The notes: generated from the letters alone by a model not told the origin. A stretch of 64,000 nucleotides of DNA from Ruminococcaceae bacterium UBA1375 (GCA_002305795.1 DBRF01000020.1:35193-99192), one strand, 5' to 3'. Positions 44,650-53,072 are shown, numbered from the stretch's first letter. Numbers and translations are program-made.

Positions 44650-45111
44650 TTAAATCGAATGAGTTTTGCGTGATAATGTTTCATCGGTAAAACGCCTTAG
44701 ACCATGAAAAATCATTTTGCTGGCCCAATAATAGAAATATTCTTCTTCTGGATGTGAGGAATTTGGAAAGAAAAAATTCCCGCAGATTCGATTTTTGAGC
44801 TGGGCGGCGAATGTTTTAAATGGGAATAGCTTGTGGCAACGGATGTAATCAATGCTTCCGTAAATTTGTTTTTGGTTCTGTTGTTGAGCCAGCAAAAAAC
44901 AGAAATAATCTTGACTAAAATCCCAATGATACACCACTAGGCAGGATTGAAGCTGCATTTTGCTCCATTTCAGCCGTTTCGTTTGCTTTACGTTTAATTC
45001 TAATCCGATTTCGGAGCCGCAACGGCGAATTTCTTCCGCCAACCTATCCCAGTCCAATCGGACAGGAAGCCGGAAAAACTGCGGCTGGTTTTGCCGACAG
45101 AGAATCAGCAT
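44650..45111 (-). CDS. Hypothetical protein carried by the inverted-repeat cassette
   Basis: A 153-aa protein that I do not recognise. It is basic, rich in Phe, Tyr, Gln and Arg, without signal peptide or membrane helix, and AT-rich compared with the neighbours. AAAGGGGTGA lies upstream of the start. Its perfect promoter has an 18-bp palindrome in the spacer. It is divergent from a small XRE gene, and both lie between the arms of an inverted repeat. Possible roles include an effector under tight repression; this is a guess from context. Confidence 0.7.
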   Translation of the reverse strand: MLILCRQNQPQFFRLPVRLDWDRLAEEIRRCGSEIGLELNVKQTKRLKWSKMQLQSCLVVYHWDFSQDYFCFLLAQQQNQKQIYGSIDYIRCHKLFPFKTFAAQLKNRICGNFFFPNSSHPEEEYFYYWASKMIFHGLRRFTDETLSRKTHSI

Positions 45112-45133
45112 GTCAGATCACCCCTTTCCAGCA

Positions 45134-45173
45134 ATTATACTCAATATATTGAGTATTGTCAAACAGTTGAGTA
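45134..45173 (-). promoter_or_regulatory. Promoter and operator of the divergent cassette genes
   Basis: Minus strand TTGACA (45157-45162), 17-base spacer, TATAAT (45134-45139). The perfect palindrome TACTCAATATATTGAGTA (45138-45155) fills the spacer, and a half site TTGAGTA follows at 45167-45173. A bound repressor would block the -10/-35 region. Confidence 0.85.
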
Positions 45174-45204
45174 TGGTATCCTAAATGGGAAGGGAAGGAT
45201 TCTT

Positions 45205-45408
45205 ATGATTTCTTACCAGCCGTTTTTCAATACCTTGCTGAAAAAGAACATGACGGAATATCAACTGATTCATAAGGAAGGCATATCCGCCAACACTCTG
45301 CACCGAATGCACAAGGGTTTGCCCATTACAACAAAAACCTTGGATACTCTTTGCTTTATTTTGAATTGCCGGGTGGAAGATATTTTATATCACGATAAGA
45401 GCCAATAA
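45205..45408 (+). CDS. Small XRE-family regulator of the cassette
   Basis: A 67-aa Cro/CI-type protein (NTLLKKNMTEYQLIHKEGIS, then NTLHRMHKGLPITTKTLDTL, then NCRVEDILYH). The ATG at 45205 has GGGAAGGA upstream; earlier in-frame starts would run through the operator. It most likely binds the palindrome at 45138 and represses the divergent gene and perhaps itself. Confidence 0.88.
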   Translation: MISYQPFFNTLLKKNMTEYQLIHKEGISANTLHRMHKGLPITTKTLDTLCFILNCRVEDILYHDKSQ

Positions 45409-45416
45409 AAGAGAAA

Positions 45417-45447
45417 CCCTCTGTGTTTTGCGCACAGAGGGCTTTTT
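45417..45447 (+). terminator. Terminator of the cassette regulator
   Basis: CCCTCTGTG and CACAGAGGG form a 9-bp stem, followed by CTTTTT; the same hairpin is the centre of the composite repeat at 28525. Confidence 0.85.
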
Positions 45448-45460
45448 GCATCTATGATTT

Positions 45461-45741
45461 TGTGGTTTCCGGTTTGACCAATCCTCGGCCTGCGGTCATT
45501 GGATTGGCGGATTCCGGCTCCGGCATCCACCAGCCGGGCTACAAGATTGCAGCAAGTTCGCTCGGTTTTTGCGAAGCAAAATTGCGGTCATTCCCGCCGA
45601 CCGCAAAGAGCGGACTTGGACAGGTCGCCAAAGGCGTACCTGTCGGCCACGGACCCTTATAAATGACTCCGGTTTCTTGCGGGGACTCTGTCCCCTGCAC
45701 CCCTGCAACCCTTTTGTAAAAGGCTTGACCGAAAACTTTTA
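45461..45741 (-). repeat. Right arm of the inverted-repeat cassette
   Basis: It reads inward on the minus strand from the valS stop codon (TAAAAGTTTTCGGTCAAGCC) and carries the same modules as the left arm, with a 120-bp core of visibly very high identity. The inner end TGGTTTCCGG...GACCAATCCTCGGCC is repeated at 63962-64000. Confidence 0.88.
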
Positions 45742-48435
45742 AGCCAGCTGCTTCAAACTTTCTTCCACACCCGCCAGCTTTTTCTTGGCAGCTTCCAGCT
45801 TCTGCCGCTGCTGGTCCACTACCGCCGTCGGGGCTTTGGACACAAAGTTCTCGTTGCTCAGCTTCTTGGAGATAAACTCGATTTCCTTCTCGCAGGCTTC
45901 CTTTTCCTTGGCCAGCCGTGCCCGCTCCTTGTCCAGGTCTACCAAATCTCCCAGAGGAAGGTACACCGTGGCGTGGGGGGTGACAATCTGCACCGGGTTT
46001 TCTAACGTGAAGCTCTCCCCTACCTCCACTTCACTGGCGCTGGCCAGCTTTTCCAAAAAGGCGGCGCTCTTGGCGAACACCTCCGGCTGGGCCGTGGCGA
46101 TATACACCTTGGCCTTCTTGGAGAAGGGGATGTTCTTTTCCGCCCTGGCGTTGCGGATGCCCCGGATGACCTCCATCACCATCTCAAATTCCTGTTCTTC
46201 CTGGGCGAAGTCCAGCGCCGGGTCGGCCACCGGCCAGGAAGCGGTCATGATAAACTCGCTGTCGTGAGGCACCGCCTGCCACAGCTCTTCGGTGATATAG
46301 GGCATGAAGGGGTGGAGCAGTTTCAGGGAATTGGCCATGACGTAGCTCAGCACCTTCTGGGCTCCCAAAGCGGACGCCCCGCCCTGGGCCATCCGGGGCT
46401 TGGTGATTTCAATATACCAGTCGCAGAGGATGTCCCAGATAAAGTCGTGGATTTTCTGCACCGCCATCCCCAGCTCGAACCGCTCCAGGTTGTCGGTGGC
46501 TTCCCGAATCAGGGTGTTCAGCTTGCTCAGCACCCACTTGTCTTCCGTTTCCAGCTTCTCCGGCAGTTCCGGCTTGGTGATTTCCTCTCCCAGGTTCATC
46601 AGGATATACCGGGTGGCGTTCCACAGCTTATTGGCGAAGTTCCGGGAAGCCTTGATTTTATCGTCGGAATACCGCATATCGTTTCCGGGGGAGTTGCCGG
46701 TGACCAAAGTCAGCCGCAACGCATCGGCACCGTACTGGTCGATGACCTGCAGCGGGTCGATGCCGTTGCCCAAACTCTTGCTCATCTTTCGGCCCTGTTC
46801 GTCCCGCACCAGGCCGTGGATCAGCACCTGCTTGAAGGGGACCTGTCCGGTATGCTCCAAGGCGGAGAAGATCATCCGGGCCACCCAGAAGAAGATGATG
46901 TCGTAGCCGGTGACCAGGGTGTCGGTTGGGTAGAAATATTCCAGCTCCGGGGTCTTGTTCGGCCAGCCCAGGGTGGAGAAGGGCCACAGGGCGGAGGAGA
47001 ACCAGGTGTCCAGGGTGTCCTCATCCCGGCGCATGGGTTTGCCGCAGTTGGGGCAGGTGTCCACCGGGGTTTCGCTGACCTCCATATGGCCGCACTGGTC
47101 GCAGTAGTAGGCGGGAATCTGGTGGCCCCACCACAGCTGCCGGGAGATGCACCAGTCCTTGATGTTTTCCATCCAGTGGAAGTAGATTTTGTCGAACCGC
47201 TCCGGGATAAACTTGGTTTCCCCGTTTTTCACCGCTTCGATGGCGGGCTTGGCCAGGGGCTCCATCTTTACAAACCACTGCTTGCTCACCATGGGTTCCA
47301 CGGTGGTGTGGCAGCGGTAGCAGGTGCCCACCTCGTGCTGAAGGGACTCCACTTCCTTTAAGAAGCCGCCCGCCTTCAAATCTTCCAGGATGGCCTTCCG
47401 GGCTTCCATGGTGGTCATGCCGGCGTATTTGCCGCAGTCCAGCACTTCCGGTTCCCCGGCGGCGGCCCGGCCGGAGGCAAACAGCTCGTCGGCCGCAGCT
47501 TTGTCGGCGGCGCCGGTCATGTGGCCGTCGTAGGTGAACACCCGGACGATGGGCAGGTCATGGCGCTTGCCCACTTCGTAGTCGTTGGGGTCGTGGGCGG
47601 GGGTGATCTTCACCACGCCGGTGCCCTTTTCCATATCGGCGTGGTCGTCGCAGACAATGGGGATTTCCTTATTGAGCAGCGGCAGGATCACATGGCAGCC
47701 GTGGAGATGGGTGTACCGGGGGTCGGCGGCGTTGATGGCCACGGCGGTGTCCCCCAGCATGGTTTCGGGACGGGTGGTGGCCAGCTCCAAAAACTCCCCG
47801 GTTTCCTTCACCGGGTAGAGCAGGTGCCAGAAGTGGCCGTCCTGGGTTTCGTACTCCACTTCCGCATCGGAGATGGAGGTGTTGCAGTGGGGGCACCAGT
47901 TCACCATCCGGTTGCCCCGGTAAATCAGCCCCTTGTGGTACAGGTTGACGAACACCCGGTTGACGGCTTTGGAGCAGCCTTCGTCCAGGGTAAATCTTAA
48001 CCGGTCCCAGTCGCAGGAGGAGCCCAGCTTTTGCAGCTGCTTGACGATGGTTCCGCCGTACTCTTCCTTCCAGGCCCAGGCCCGCTTCAAAAAGCCTTCC
48101 CGGCCCAAATCCTCCTTGGTGACGCCTTCCTTGGCCATGGCTTCCACGATTTTGGCTTCGGTGGCGATGGAGGCGTGGTCGGTGCCCGGCACCCACAGCG
48201 CTTCATACCCCTGCATCCGCTTAAACCGGATGAGGATGTCCTGCAAGGTCTCGTCCAGGGCGTGGCCCATGTGGAGCTTGCCGGTGATGTTGGGGGGCGG
48301 GATGACGATGGTGTAGGGTTTCTTTTTCGGGTTGGGACTGGCGTGGAAGCACTTATGCTCCATCCAGTCCTGGTAGATACGCTCCTCAAAGGTTTTGGGG
48401 TCGTACACTTTGCTTAATTCTTTGCTCACAGTCAT
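45739..48435 (-). CDS. valS: Valyl-tRNA synthetase
   Basis: The 898-aa class I synthetase charges tRNA-Val. It has PPPNITGKLHMGHALDETLQ (HIGH motif HMGH), an editing domain, zinc-knuckle pairs (CDQCGHME and CPNCGKPM), GRKMSKSLGNGIDP (KMSKS) and a C-terminal coiled-coil (LDKERARLAKEKEACEKEIE). A T-box leader precedes it. Its stop codon TAA lies in the outer end of the repeat arm at 45461-45741. Confidence 0.97.
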   Translation of the reverse strand: MTVSKELSKVYDPKTFEERIYQDWMEHKCFHASPNPKKKPYTIVIPPPNITGKLHMGHALDETLQDILIRFKRMQGYEALWVPGTDHASIATEAKIVEAMAKEGVTKEDLGREGFLKRAWAWKEEYGGTIVKQLQKLGSSCDWDRLRFTLDEGCSKAVNRVFVNLYHKGLIYRGNRMVNWCPHCNTSISDAEVEYETQDGHFWHLLYPVKETGEFLELATTRPETMLGDTAVAINAADPRYTHLHGCHVILPLLNKEIPIVCDDHADMEKGTGVVKITPAHDPNDYEVGKRHDLPIVRVFTYDGHMTGAADKAAADELFASGRAAAGEPEVLDCGKYAGMTTMEARKAILEDLKAGGFLKEVESLQHEVGTCYRCHTTVEPMVSKQWFVKMEPLAKPAIEAVKNGETKFIPERFDKIYFHWMENIKDWCISRQLWWGHQIPAYYCDQCGHMEVSETPVDTCPNCGKPMRRDEDTLDTWFSSALWPFSTLGWPNKTPELEYFYPTDTLVTGYDIIFFWVARMIFSALEHTGQVPFKQVLIHGLVRDEQGRKMSKSLGNGIDPLQVIDQYGADALRLTLVTGNSPGNDMRYSDDKIKASRNFANKLWNATRYILMNLGEEITKPELPEKLETEDKWVLSKLNTLIREATDNLERFELGMAVQKIHDFIWDILCDWYIEITKPRMAQGGASALGAQKVLSYVMANSLKLLHPFMPYITEELWQAVPHDSEFIMTASWPVADPALDFAQEEQEFEMVMEVIRGIRNARAEKNIPFSKKAKVYIATAQPEVFAKSAAFLEKLASASEVEVGESFTLENPVQIVTPHATVYLPLGDLVDLDKERARLAKEKEACEKEIEFISKKLSNENFVSKAPTAVVDQQRQKLEAAKKKLAGVEESLKQLA

Positions 48436-48471
48436 TCCCCTTTCAAGGTTTGGGTGTGCCCAAGGGCAAAC

Positions 48472-48507
48472 AAAAACGCCCCAGGGCAGGATTTCTGCCT
48501 TAGGGCG
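48472..48507 (-). terminator. T-box terminator of valS
   Basis: Minus strand CGCCCTAAGGCAG and CTGCCCTGGGGCG pair, followed by TTTTTG. The 5' half would be free when the antiterminator with the T-box sequence forms. Confidence 0.8.
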
Positions 48508-48567
48508 AACAAGTCAATGTCCGTGGTACCACCTAAGTTCAAGGGAGGTTGGCGTGGTTGGGGGTAG

Positions 48568-48843
48568 GAAGCAGTCCTTTCCGGATTGACCCGCCTGGGC
48601 TTCGCCATCGGCGGGCGGATTCCGGAACCGGGTTCCACCAGCTGCGGCGACTGAATTTTAGTGCCGCACCGGATGAACAAGAACTCCGGTTCCTTTGCGG
48701 GGTAAGTTCCACCGATTTTTGCGAAGCAAAATGGCGGCCATGCCTTTCGGCCGCCAAGGTGGGACTTAGGCAGGTTGAAAACCTGTCGTTTACCCCACAC
48801 CCCACCAGTTTTTTGAAAAAAACTGGACTAAAAACTTTTAAGT
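48568..48843 (-). repeat. Interspersed repeat arm inside the valS leader
   Basis: In valS orientation: ACTTAAAAGTTTTTAGTCCAG outer end, the hairpin CCAGTTTTTTTC/GAAAAAACTGG type, GGCCGCCATTTTGCTTCGCA, CAGCTGGTGGAACCCGG and GGCGGGTCAATCCGGAAAGG. It has the same order of modules as the arms at 44.3 and 45.7 kb. Confidence 0.85.
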
Positions 48844-49008
48844 CCACATATTCCCTTGCGCTCTCTGCCCGATAACGGGGGCGTCCGCCGCAGTGCGGTG
48901 GCTAAAAGGCGACCTTCCTTCCGCTTCCGCCCGCCCTTGCACCAACCGGGCGTTCTCTTTGCCGGAACCACGGGAGTACTCCTCCTTTATCGCAGCCGAT
49001 TTAGGAAA

Positions 49009-49038
49009 AGTATACCCCATGTTGCCGGGGTTTGTCAA
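49009..49038 (-). promoter_or_regulatory. Promoter of valS
   Basis: Minus strand TTGACA (49033-49038), 18-base spacer, TATACT (49009-49014). The -35 overlaps the last codons of the upstream SGNH gene. Confidence 0.8.
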
Positions 49039-49661
49039 TCCTTCCCGGTAAAATAATCGTACACCGCATCCGCCAGGTACTGGTTCCCCAGCCTTGAGAG
49101 GTGACACCCTCCTGCAAACAGGTTCACCGGCGCCTGGGCGGTGTCGTTGTCCAGCATAATCTGCCGCAGGTGGGTCTTCACATCCAGACAGGGAATGGAA
49201 ACCCTTTCGTCCAGCTGCCGGATGATGTCGTCGAACACCAGCAGCTTTTCGTCCTTTTCTTTGCTGTAAGGGCAGGGGGTGGTGGTCAGCTGCACCGTCT
49301 TACACCCCAAATCCGCCAGCTGTTCCAGCAGATAGGAAAGCTGCTCCTGAAACTGGGTGGGGGAGAGGGTCTTGGCGTCGTTTTGCCCGATGCACAGCAC
49401 CACCCAGTTGGGTTTCAGGGATTCCAGCTCCCAGAACCGCTCCATCAGCCCGTTGACGGTGTCGCCCCCCACCCCCAGGTTGTAGGTGTTCAGCTCCAGC
49501 TTGGGGTAGTGAATCACCAGCCGCTGCAAAAACAAATCCACATAGCTGTCGTCGTAGTTTAAGGAAAACTTCACCCGGGGGTCGGGGTTGTCCTTGATTT
49601 CGCTGCGCCGGGTGATGCTGTCCCCGAAAAACACCAGGGTGTCCCCGTCTCTCAACCGCAT
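49035..49661 (-). CDS. SGNH/GDSL-type hydrolase
   Basis: A 208-aa cytoplasmic esterase/lipase-like protein. Blocks are VFFGDSITRRS (nucleophile Ser), LGVGGDTVNGL (Gly), LCIGQNDAKT (Asn) and a late GGCHLSRLGNQYL with His (Asp position replaced). Likely substrates are acyl or acetyl esters of sugars. Its start overlaps the 3' end of the upstream HAD gene by 10 bp, so the two form an operon. Confidence 0.85.
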   Translation of the reverse strand: MRLRDGDTLVFFGDSITRRSEIKDNPDPRVKFSLNYDDSYVDLFLQRLVIHYPKLELNTYNLGVGGDTVNGLMERFWELESLKPNWVVLCIGQNDAKTLSPTQFQEQLSYLLEQLADLGCKTVQLTTTPCPYSKEKDEKLLVFDDIIRQLDERVSIPCLDVKTHLRQIMLDNDTAQAPVNLFAGGCHLSRLGNQYLADAVYDYFTGKD

Positions 49662-50350
49662 TGTTTCTTCCCCCTTTCCGGCAGCGCCACTTGGCGGAAG
49701 TCGGAAATCACCTGCTCCACCAGAGGGTTGTCCTCCAGCACCTTCCGGGCTTGCTCCGTTTCCCCGATGGCGATGATTTTGGCGGCCCCGGCGTTTTGGG
49801 CGGACTGGATGCCACTGGCGGCGTCTTCCAGCACCCAGCAGTCTTGGGCGTCCACCTCAATGGCCGCCGCTGCCCGGAGGTATAAGTCCGGGGCGGGTTT
49901 GCCGGGGATGCCGGGGAGCAAGCAGCTCACCTTGTTTCGGTCAAACCACTGCTCCAGGCCGAAGGCGGAAAAGTAGTAGTCCACATTCCCCGGCTGGGCG
50001 CTGGTGGCGATGTTCATGGGGTAACCCAGGGTTTTGGCCCGGTTCAGAAATTCCTCCGCCCCCGGAGCCAGGGACAGCTTTCCCTGAGCCTGTAAGTCCC
50101 GGCAGAGGGCAAGGTAGATTTCTTCCTTTTGCTCACTGTACCTACCGCAGTCCGCCTCGGAGGTGTCCTCCCCCAGAATCCGCCGGACGGCGGCGGCGTT
50201 GGACTTGCCCCGGACATAGGTGCGCTGTTCCTCCTCAGAGAAGGGAAAGCCCCGGAGAGCTTGGGCCAGCCGGTTCCAGGCCGTGTCGTTGAGAAGATTG
50301 TCCAAAAACAGGGTGCCGTTAAAGTCAAAGAGCAGTCCGGCAGGGATCAT
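49652..50350 (-). CDS. HAD hydrolase, beta-phosphoglucomutase/phosphatase-like
   Basis: A 232-aa HAD subfamily IA protein: LLFDFNGTLFLDN (the second motif-I Asp is Asn: DFNGT), an alpha-helical cap, NIATSAQPGNVDYYF and WVLEDAASGIQSAQNAG. The DxN change in motif I is seen in some HAD groups but removes the usual acid/base of phosphatases, so the reaction is uncertain. The start at 50350 has GGAGG upstream; the longer frame runs into the divergent promoter region. Confidence 0.83.
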   Translation of the reverse strand: MIPAGLLFDFNGTLFLDNLLNDTAWNRLAQALRGFPFSEEEQRTYVRGKSNAAAVRRILGEDTSEADCGRYSEQKEEIYLALCRDLQAQGKLSLAPGAEEFLNRAKTLGYPMNIATSAQPGNVDYYFSAFGLEQWFDRNKVSCLLPGIPGKPAPDLYLRAAAAIEVDAQDCWVLEDAASGIQSAQNAGAAKIIAIGETEQARKVLEDNPLVEQVISDFRQVALPERGKKQCG

Positions 50351-50502
50351 AAAACCGCCTCCAAAAGATAGGTTGATTTTATTATACCGGAATGCAAACC
50401 CGGGTTCAAGGTGAATCTTCACAATTTGTCTGTTTACTGGAAGGGAAACGGGTGATAGAATAGGAGGGTAATTTCTTCCCATATTCCTTTGGAGGGTTGC
50501 CC

Positions 50503-51198
50503 ATGTATTATAAAGAATCCTGGCTGGACAAGCTGGACCGAAAGTTCGGCCGCCATGCCGTCCCCAACCTGATGACCATCCTCACCGTCTGCACCGTGGC
50601 GGCCTGGGTGCTGGACTACATTATGTATTTTCAAACGGGCATGAGCTTTTCTTCCTTTTTGGTGTTCAGCCGGGATTTGATTTTCCAGGGCCAGGTGTGG
50701 CGGGTGTTCACCTTCCTCTTCCTGCCCCCGTCGGGGAACTTGATCCTCTCTGCCTTCATGCTTTATTTTTACTGGATGATCGGTTCCGCTCTGGAACGGG
50801 AGTGGGGGGACTTCCGCTTTAACCTCTACTACCTCTTCGGTTTTCTGGGCGCCATCATCGCCGGATTGCTTACCGGCTACGCCACCAGCCAGTACATCAA
50901 CCTTTCCTTGTTTCTGGCCTTCGCCATCCTCAATCCCAACTACCCGGTGCGGCTGTTCTTCCTCATCCCCATCCCGGTGAAGTTTCTGGCCATTGTGGAC
51001 GGGCTGTTTTTGGTGTGGCGGCTCATCATAGAAAGCTGGTCGGGGCGGGTGGCCCTGGCCTTTTCCCTGTTAAACCTGCTGTTGTTTTTCGGAGGAAATC
51101 TGTTTCGGAGAATCAAAAATCTCCGCCGCCAGAAGGAGTACCGGGATTCCTTTTCAGGTGGCTCCGACGATTGGAACAACGACCCCTGGCGGCGGTAA
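50503..51198 (+). CDS. Rhomboid-like membrane protein lacking the catalytic serine motif
   Basis: A 231-aa protein with about six hydrophobic spans. The segment QGQVWRVFTFLF, then SAFMLYFYWMIGSALEREWG, resembles the early part of rhomboid/Der1 folds (WR motif). No GxSG is present in the expected fourth span, which argues against proteolysis. The C terminus is polar (DDWNNDPWRR). ATG 50503 has GGAGGG upstream. folC follows after 12 bp. Confidence 0.75.
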   Translation: MYYKESWLDKLDRKFGRHAVPNLMTILTVCTVAAWVLDYIMYFQTGMSFSSFLVFSRDLIFQGQVWRVFTFLFLPPSGNLILSAFMLYFYWMIGSALEREWGDFRFNLYYLFGFLGAIIAGLLTGYATSQYINLSLFLAFAILNPNYPVRLFFLIPIPVKFLAIVDGLFLVWRLIIESWSGRVALAFSLLNLLLFFGGNLFRRIKNLRRQKEYRDSFSGGSDDWNNDPWRR

Positions 51199-51210
51199 GG
51201 AGGACGTACT

Positions 51211-52497
51211 ATGAACTATGAACAGGCTTTGGACTACATCCACTCCCTTTCCCGCCACGGCTGGGTGCTGGGGCTAAACCGGATTACCCGGCTGCTGGCC
51301 CGGGTGGGCAATCCCCAGAATCGGGGGAAGTTTCTCCACATCGCCGGCACCAACGGCAAGGGCAGTCTGGTGCAGCTTTCCGGCAACCTGCTGATGCAGG
51401 CGGGGTACAAGGTGGGCAAGTACACCTCCCCCTATGTGCTGGAATTCCGGGAGCGGTTTACCGTCAACGACCAGATGATTTCGGAATCGGACCTGGCCGC
51501 CTGGACCGCCCGGCTCAAGCCTATGGTGGACAAGTTGGAGCAGGAAGGGGTGTTCATCACCGAGTTTGAATTTATCACCGTGCTGGCCTTCTGCTGGTTT
51601 GCCCAGATGGGCTGCGACATCGTCTGCCTGGAAGTGGGACTGGGAGGACGGTTTGACGCCACCAACGTGATTCCCTCCCCGGTGGCCTGCCTCATGGCCT
51701 CCATTTCCCTGGACCACACCGCCATTTTGGGGGACACGGTGGAGCAGATTGCCACTGAAAAGGGGGGCATCCTCAAGCCCGGCGCACCGGCGGTGCTTTA
51801 CCCGGAGATGAACCCTGAGGCCGTAAGGGTGCTGGAAACCATTGGAGCACAGGTGGGGGCCAGGGTGTTCCGGCCGGACCCCGCCGCCCTGACCGTTTTG
51901 GAGGAGACCCCCTTCGGCAGCCGGTTTACGTTGGAGGGGAAGGAGTATACCATTTCCCTGGCGGGGCGGCACCAGTGCTTCCACGCCCAGATGGTGCTGG
52001 CCCTGCTACCCATTTTGCAACAGGCGGGGTTTGGGGTTACTCAACAGGATGCCGCTGAAGCCTTCGCCCGCACCCATTTTCCCGGAAGGTTTCAGGTGCT
52101 TTGCCGCCGCCCCTTTGTGGTGGTGGACGGAGCCCACAATCCTGAAGGGGTAGCTGGGCTGAAGGAAATCCTCTCCCACATTCCCTGCCCAAAAAAGATT
52201 GCCGCCGGGATGCTGGGGGACAAGGCGGTGGAGGAAAACCTGAAGCTGCTGGCCGGGCAGTCGGACACCCTGTTCTGCCTGCCGGTGGACAACCCCCGGG
52301 CCCTCTCTCCCAAGGAGCTGGCGGCGCTGGCCCGGCCTTACTTTGCTCGGGTGGCGTGTTTCGAAACGGTGGAGCAGGGGCTGGCCGCTGCTTTGGAGGA
52401 ATTGGACCCGGAGGAGATGCTCTTGGTCTGCGGCAGCTTTTTCCTGGCCGGGGAGGCGGTGGCGGCGCTGGACTCCCTGCTGCCGGAAGGGAAGTAA
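51211..52497 (+). CDS. folC: Folylpolyglutamate synthase / dihydrofolate synthase
   Basis: The 428-aa Mur-ligase-like enzyme adds glutamates to folates. The ATP loop is HIAGTNGKGSLVQL, followed by SPYVLEFRERFTVND, LEVGLGGRFDATNV, SLDHTAILGDT and DGAHNPEGV. The start has AAGGAGG upstream. It is probably co-transcribed with the rhomboid-like gene. Confidence 0.95.
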   Translation: MNYEQALDYIHSLSRHGWVLGLNRITRLLARVGNPQNRGKFLHIAGTNGKGSLVQLSGNLLMQAGYKVGKYTSPYVLEFRERFTVNDQMISESDLAAWTARLKPMVDKLEQEGVFITEFEFITVLAFCWFAQMGCDIVCLEVGLGGRFDATNVIPSPVACLMASISLDHTAILGDTVEQIATEKGGILKPGAPAVLYPEMNPEAVRVLETIGAQVGARVFRPDPAALTVLEETPFGSRFTLEGKEYTISLAGRHQCFHAQMVLALLPILQQAGFGVTQQDAAEAFARTHFPGRFQVLCRRPFVVVDGAHNPEGVAGLKEILSHIPCPKKIAAGMLGDKAVEENLKLLAGQSDTLFCLPVDNPRALSPKELAALARPYFARVACFETVEQGLAAALEELDPEEMLLVCGSFFLAGEAVAALDSLLPEGK

Positions 52498-52499
52498 CA

Positions 52500-52597
52500 A
52501 AAAAGCTGCCTTCCGGCAAAGCGCCGGGAAAACAGCTTTTGATTTGGCATAAGGATACCCCCGCCGGAAAAATTACACGGCGGGGGTCATTTTTTTA
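52500..52597 (+). terminator. Two hairpins after folC, the second a strong terminator
   Basis: AAAAGCTG...CAGCTTTT spans 52501-52540. ACCCCCGCCG and CGGCGGGGGT form a stem at 52557-52587, followed by CATTTTTTT. The second also faces the end of the minus-strand gene. Confidence 0.8.
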
Positions 52598-53020
52598 ATA
52601 TTCCGGCTCAAAATATTCCCGGACGGAACAGCGGATGATGTCCTCCATCTGCCGGGTCTCCGCTTCTTCCTCCTGGGGACTGCGGGCGGCCAGCAGGGTG
52701 AAGTAGGGACTGGGCCGGGAGAGCAGGCTGTCCCGGCAGCGGTACATCCAAAGCTGGGGGGAACCTTTGCGCTCTTTTTGCAGCAGGGCAATGCCTTCCC
52801 CCTGGTGGATCCGCCAGTCCGGGAACACCAGCAGCGCCGGGCGGAAGAAGGAAAAGAACGTCCATTTCCGGAACCGGATTGATTCCGGTTCTGCCCACAG
52901 CTCCATTCGATTTTCATGGCCGAAAAAGCCGATAATTTCCTTGAGTACCGTAAAATCTATCGGGGCCGACAGGGAAATGGGTTTGCAGAGCAGATCGTTT
53001 GTGTTCGCTTCCATCCTCAT
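52595..53020 (-). CDS. Hypothetical protein
   Basis: A 141-aa protein without a family I recognise. It is soluble, with a central hydrophobic beta-rich part (RKWTFFSFFRPALLVFPDW) and an acidic C terminus. The ATG at 53020 has GAGGAG 7 bases before it, and a consensus promoter stands upstream, so the gene is very likely real. It is divergent from the topoisomerase B gene. Confidence 0.7.
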   Translation of the reverse strand: MRMEANTNDLLCKPISLSAPIDFTVLKEIIGFFGHENRMELWAEPESIRFRKWTFFSFFRPALLVFPDWRIHQGEGIALLQKERKGSPQLWMYRCRDSLLSRPSPYFTLLAARSPQEEEAETRQMEDIIRCSVREYFEPEY

Positions 53021-53072
53021 AGCTATTCTCCTCAAAATCGGGCGCAAGGCGCCTTTCTCTTTGACTACTTCT

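Larger units (their letters stand above)
48450..49002 (-). promoter_or_regulatory. T-box riboswitch leader of valS, interrupted by a repeat arm
   Basis: From the start near 49002 the RNA shows stem I features (AAAGGAGGAGTACTCC, AGAGAACGCCCGG, GGTGCAAGGGCGG) and a likely specifier GUC (48910-48912, in GAAGGTCGCC), a valine codon. The T-box sequence AGGTGGTACCACGGA lies at 48520-48534, followed by a terminator. About 275 bases of interspersed repeat (48568-48843) separate stem I from the T-box. The leader senses uncharged tRNA-Val. Confidence 0.8.
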
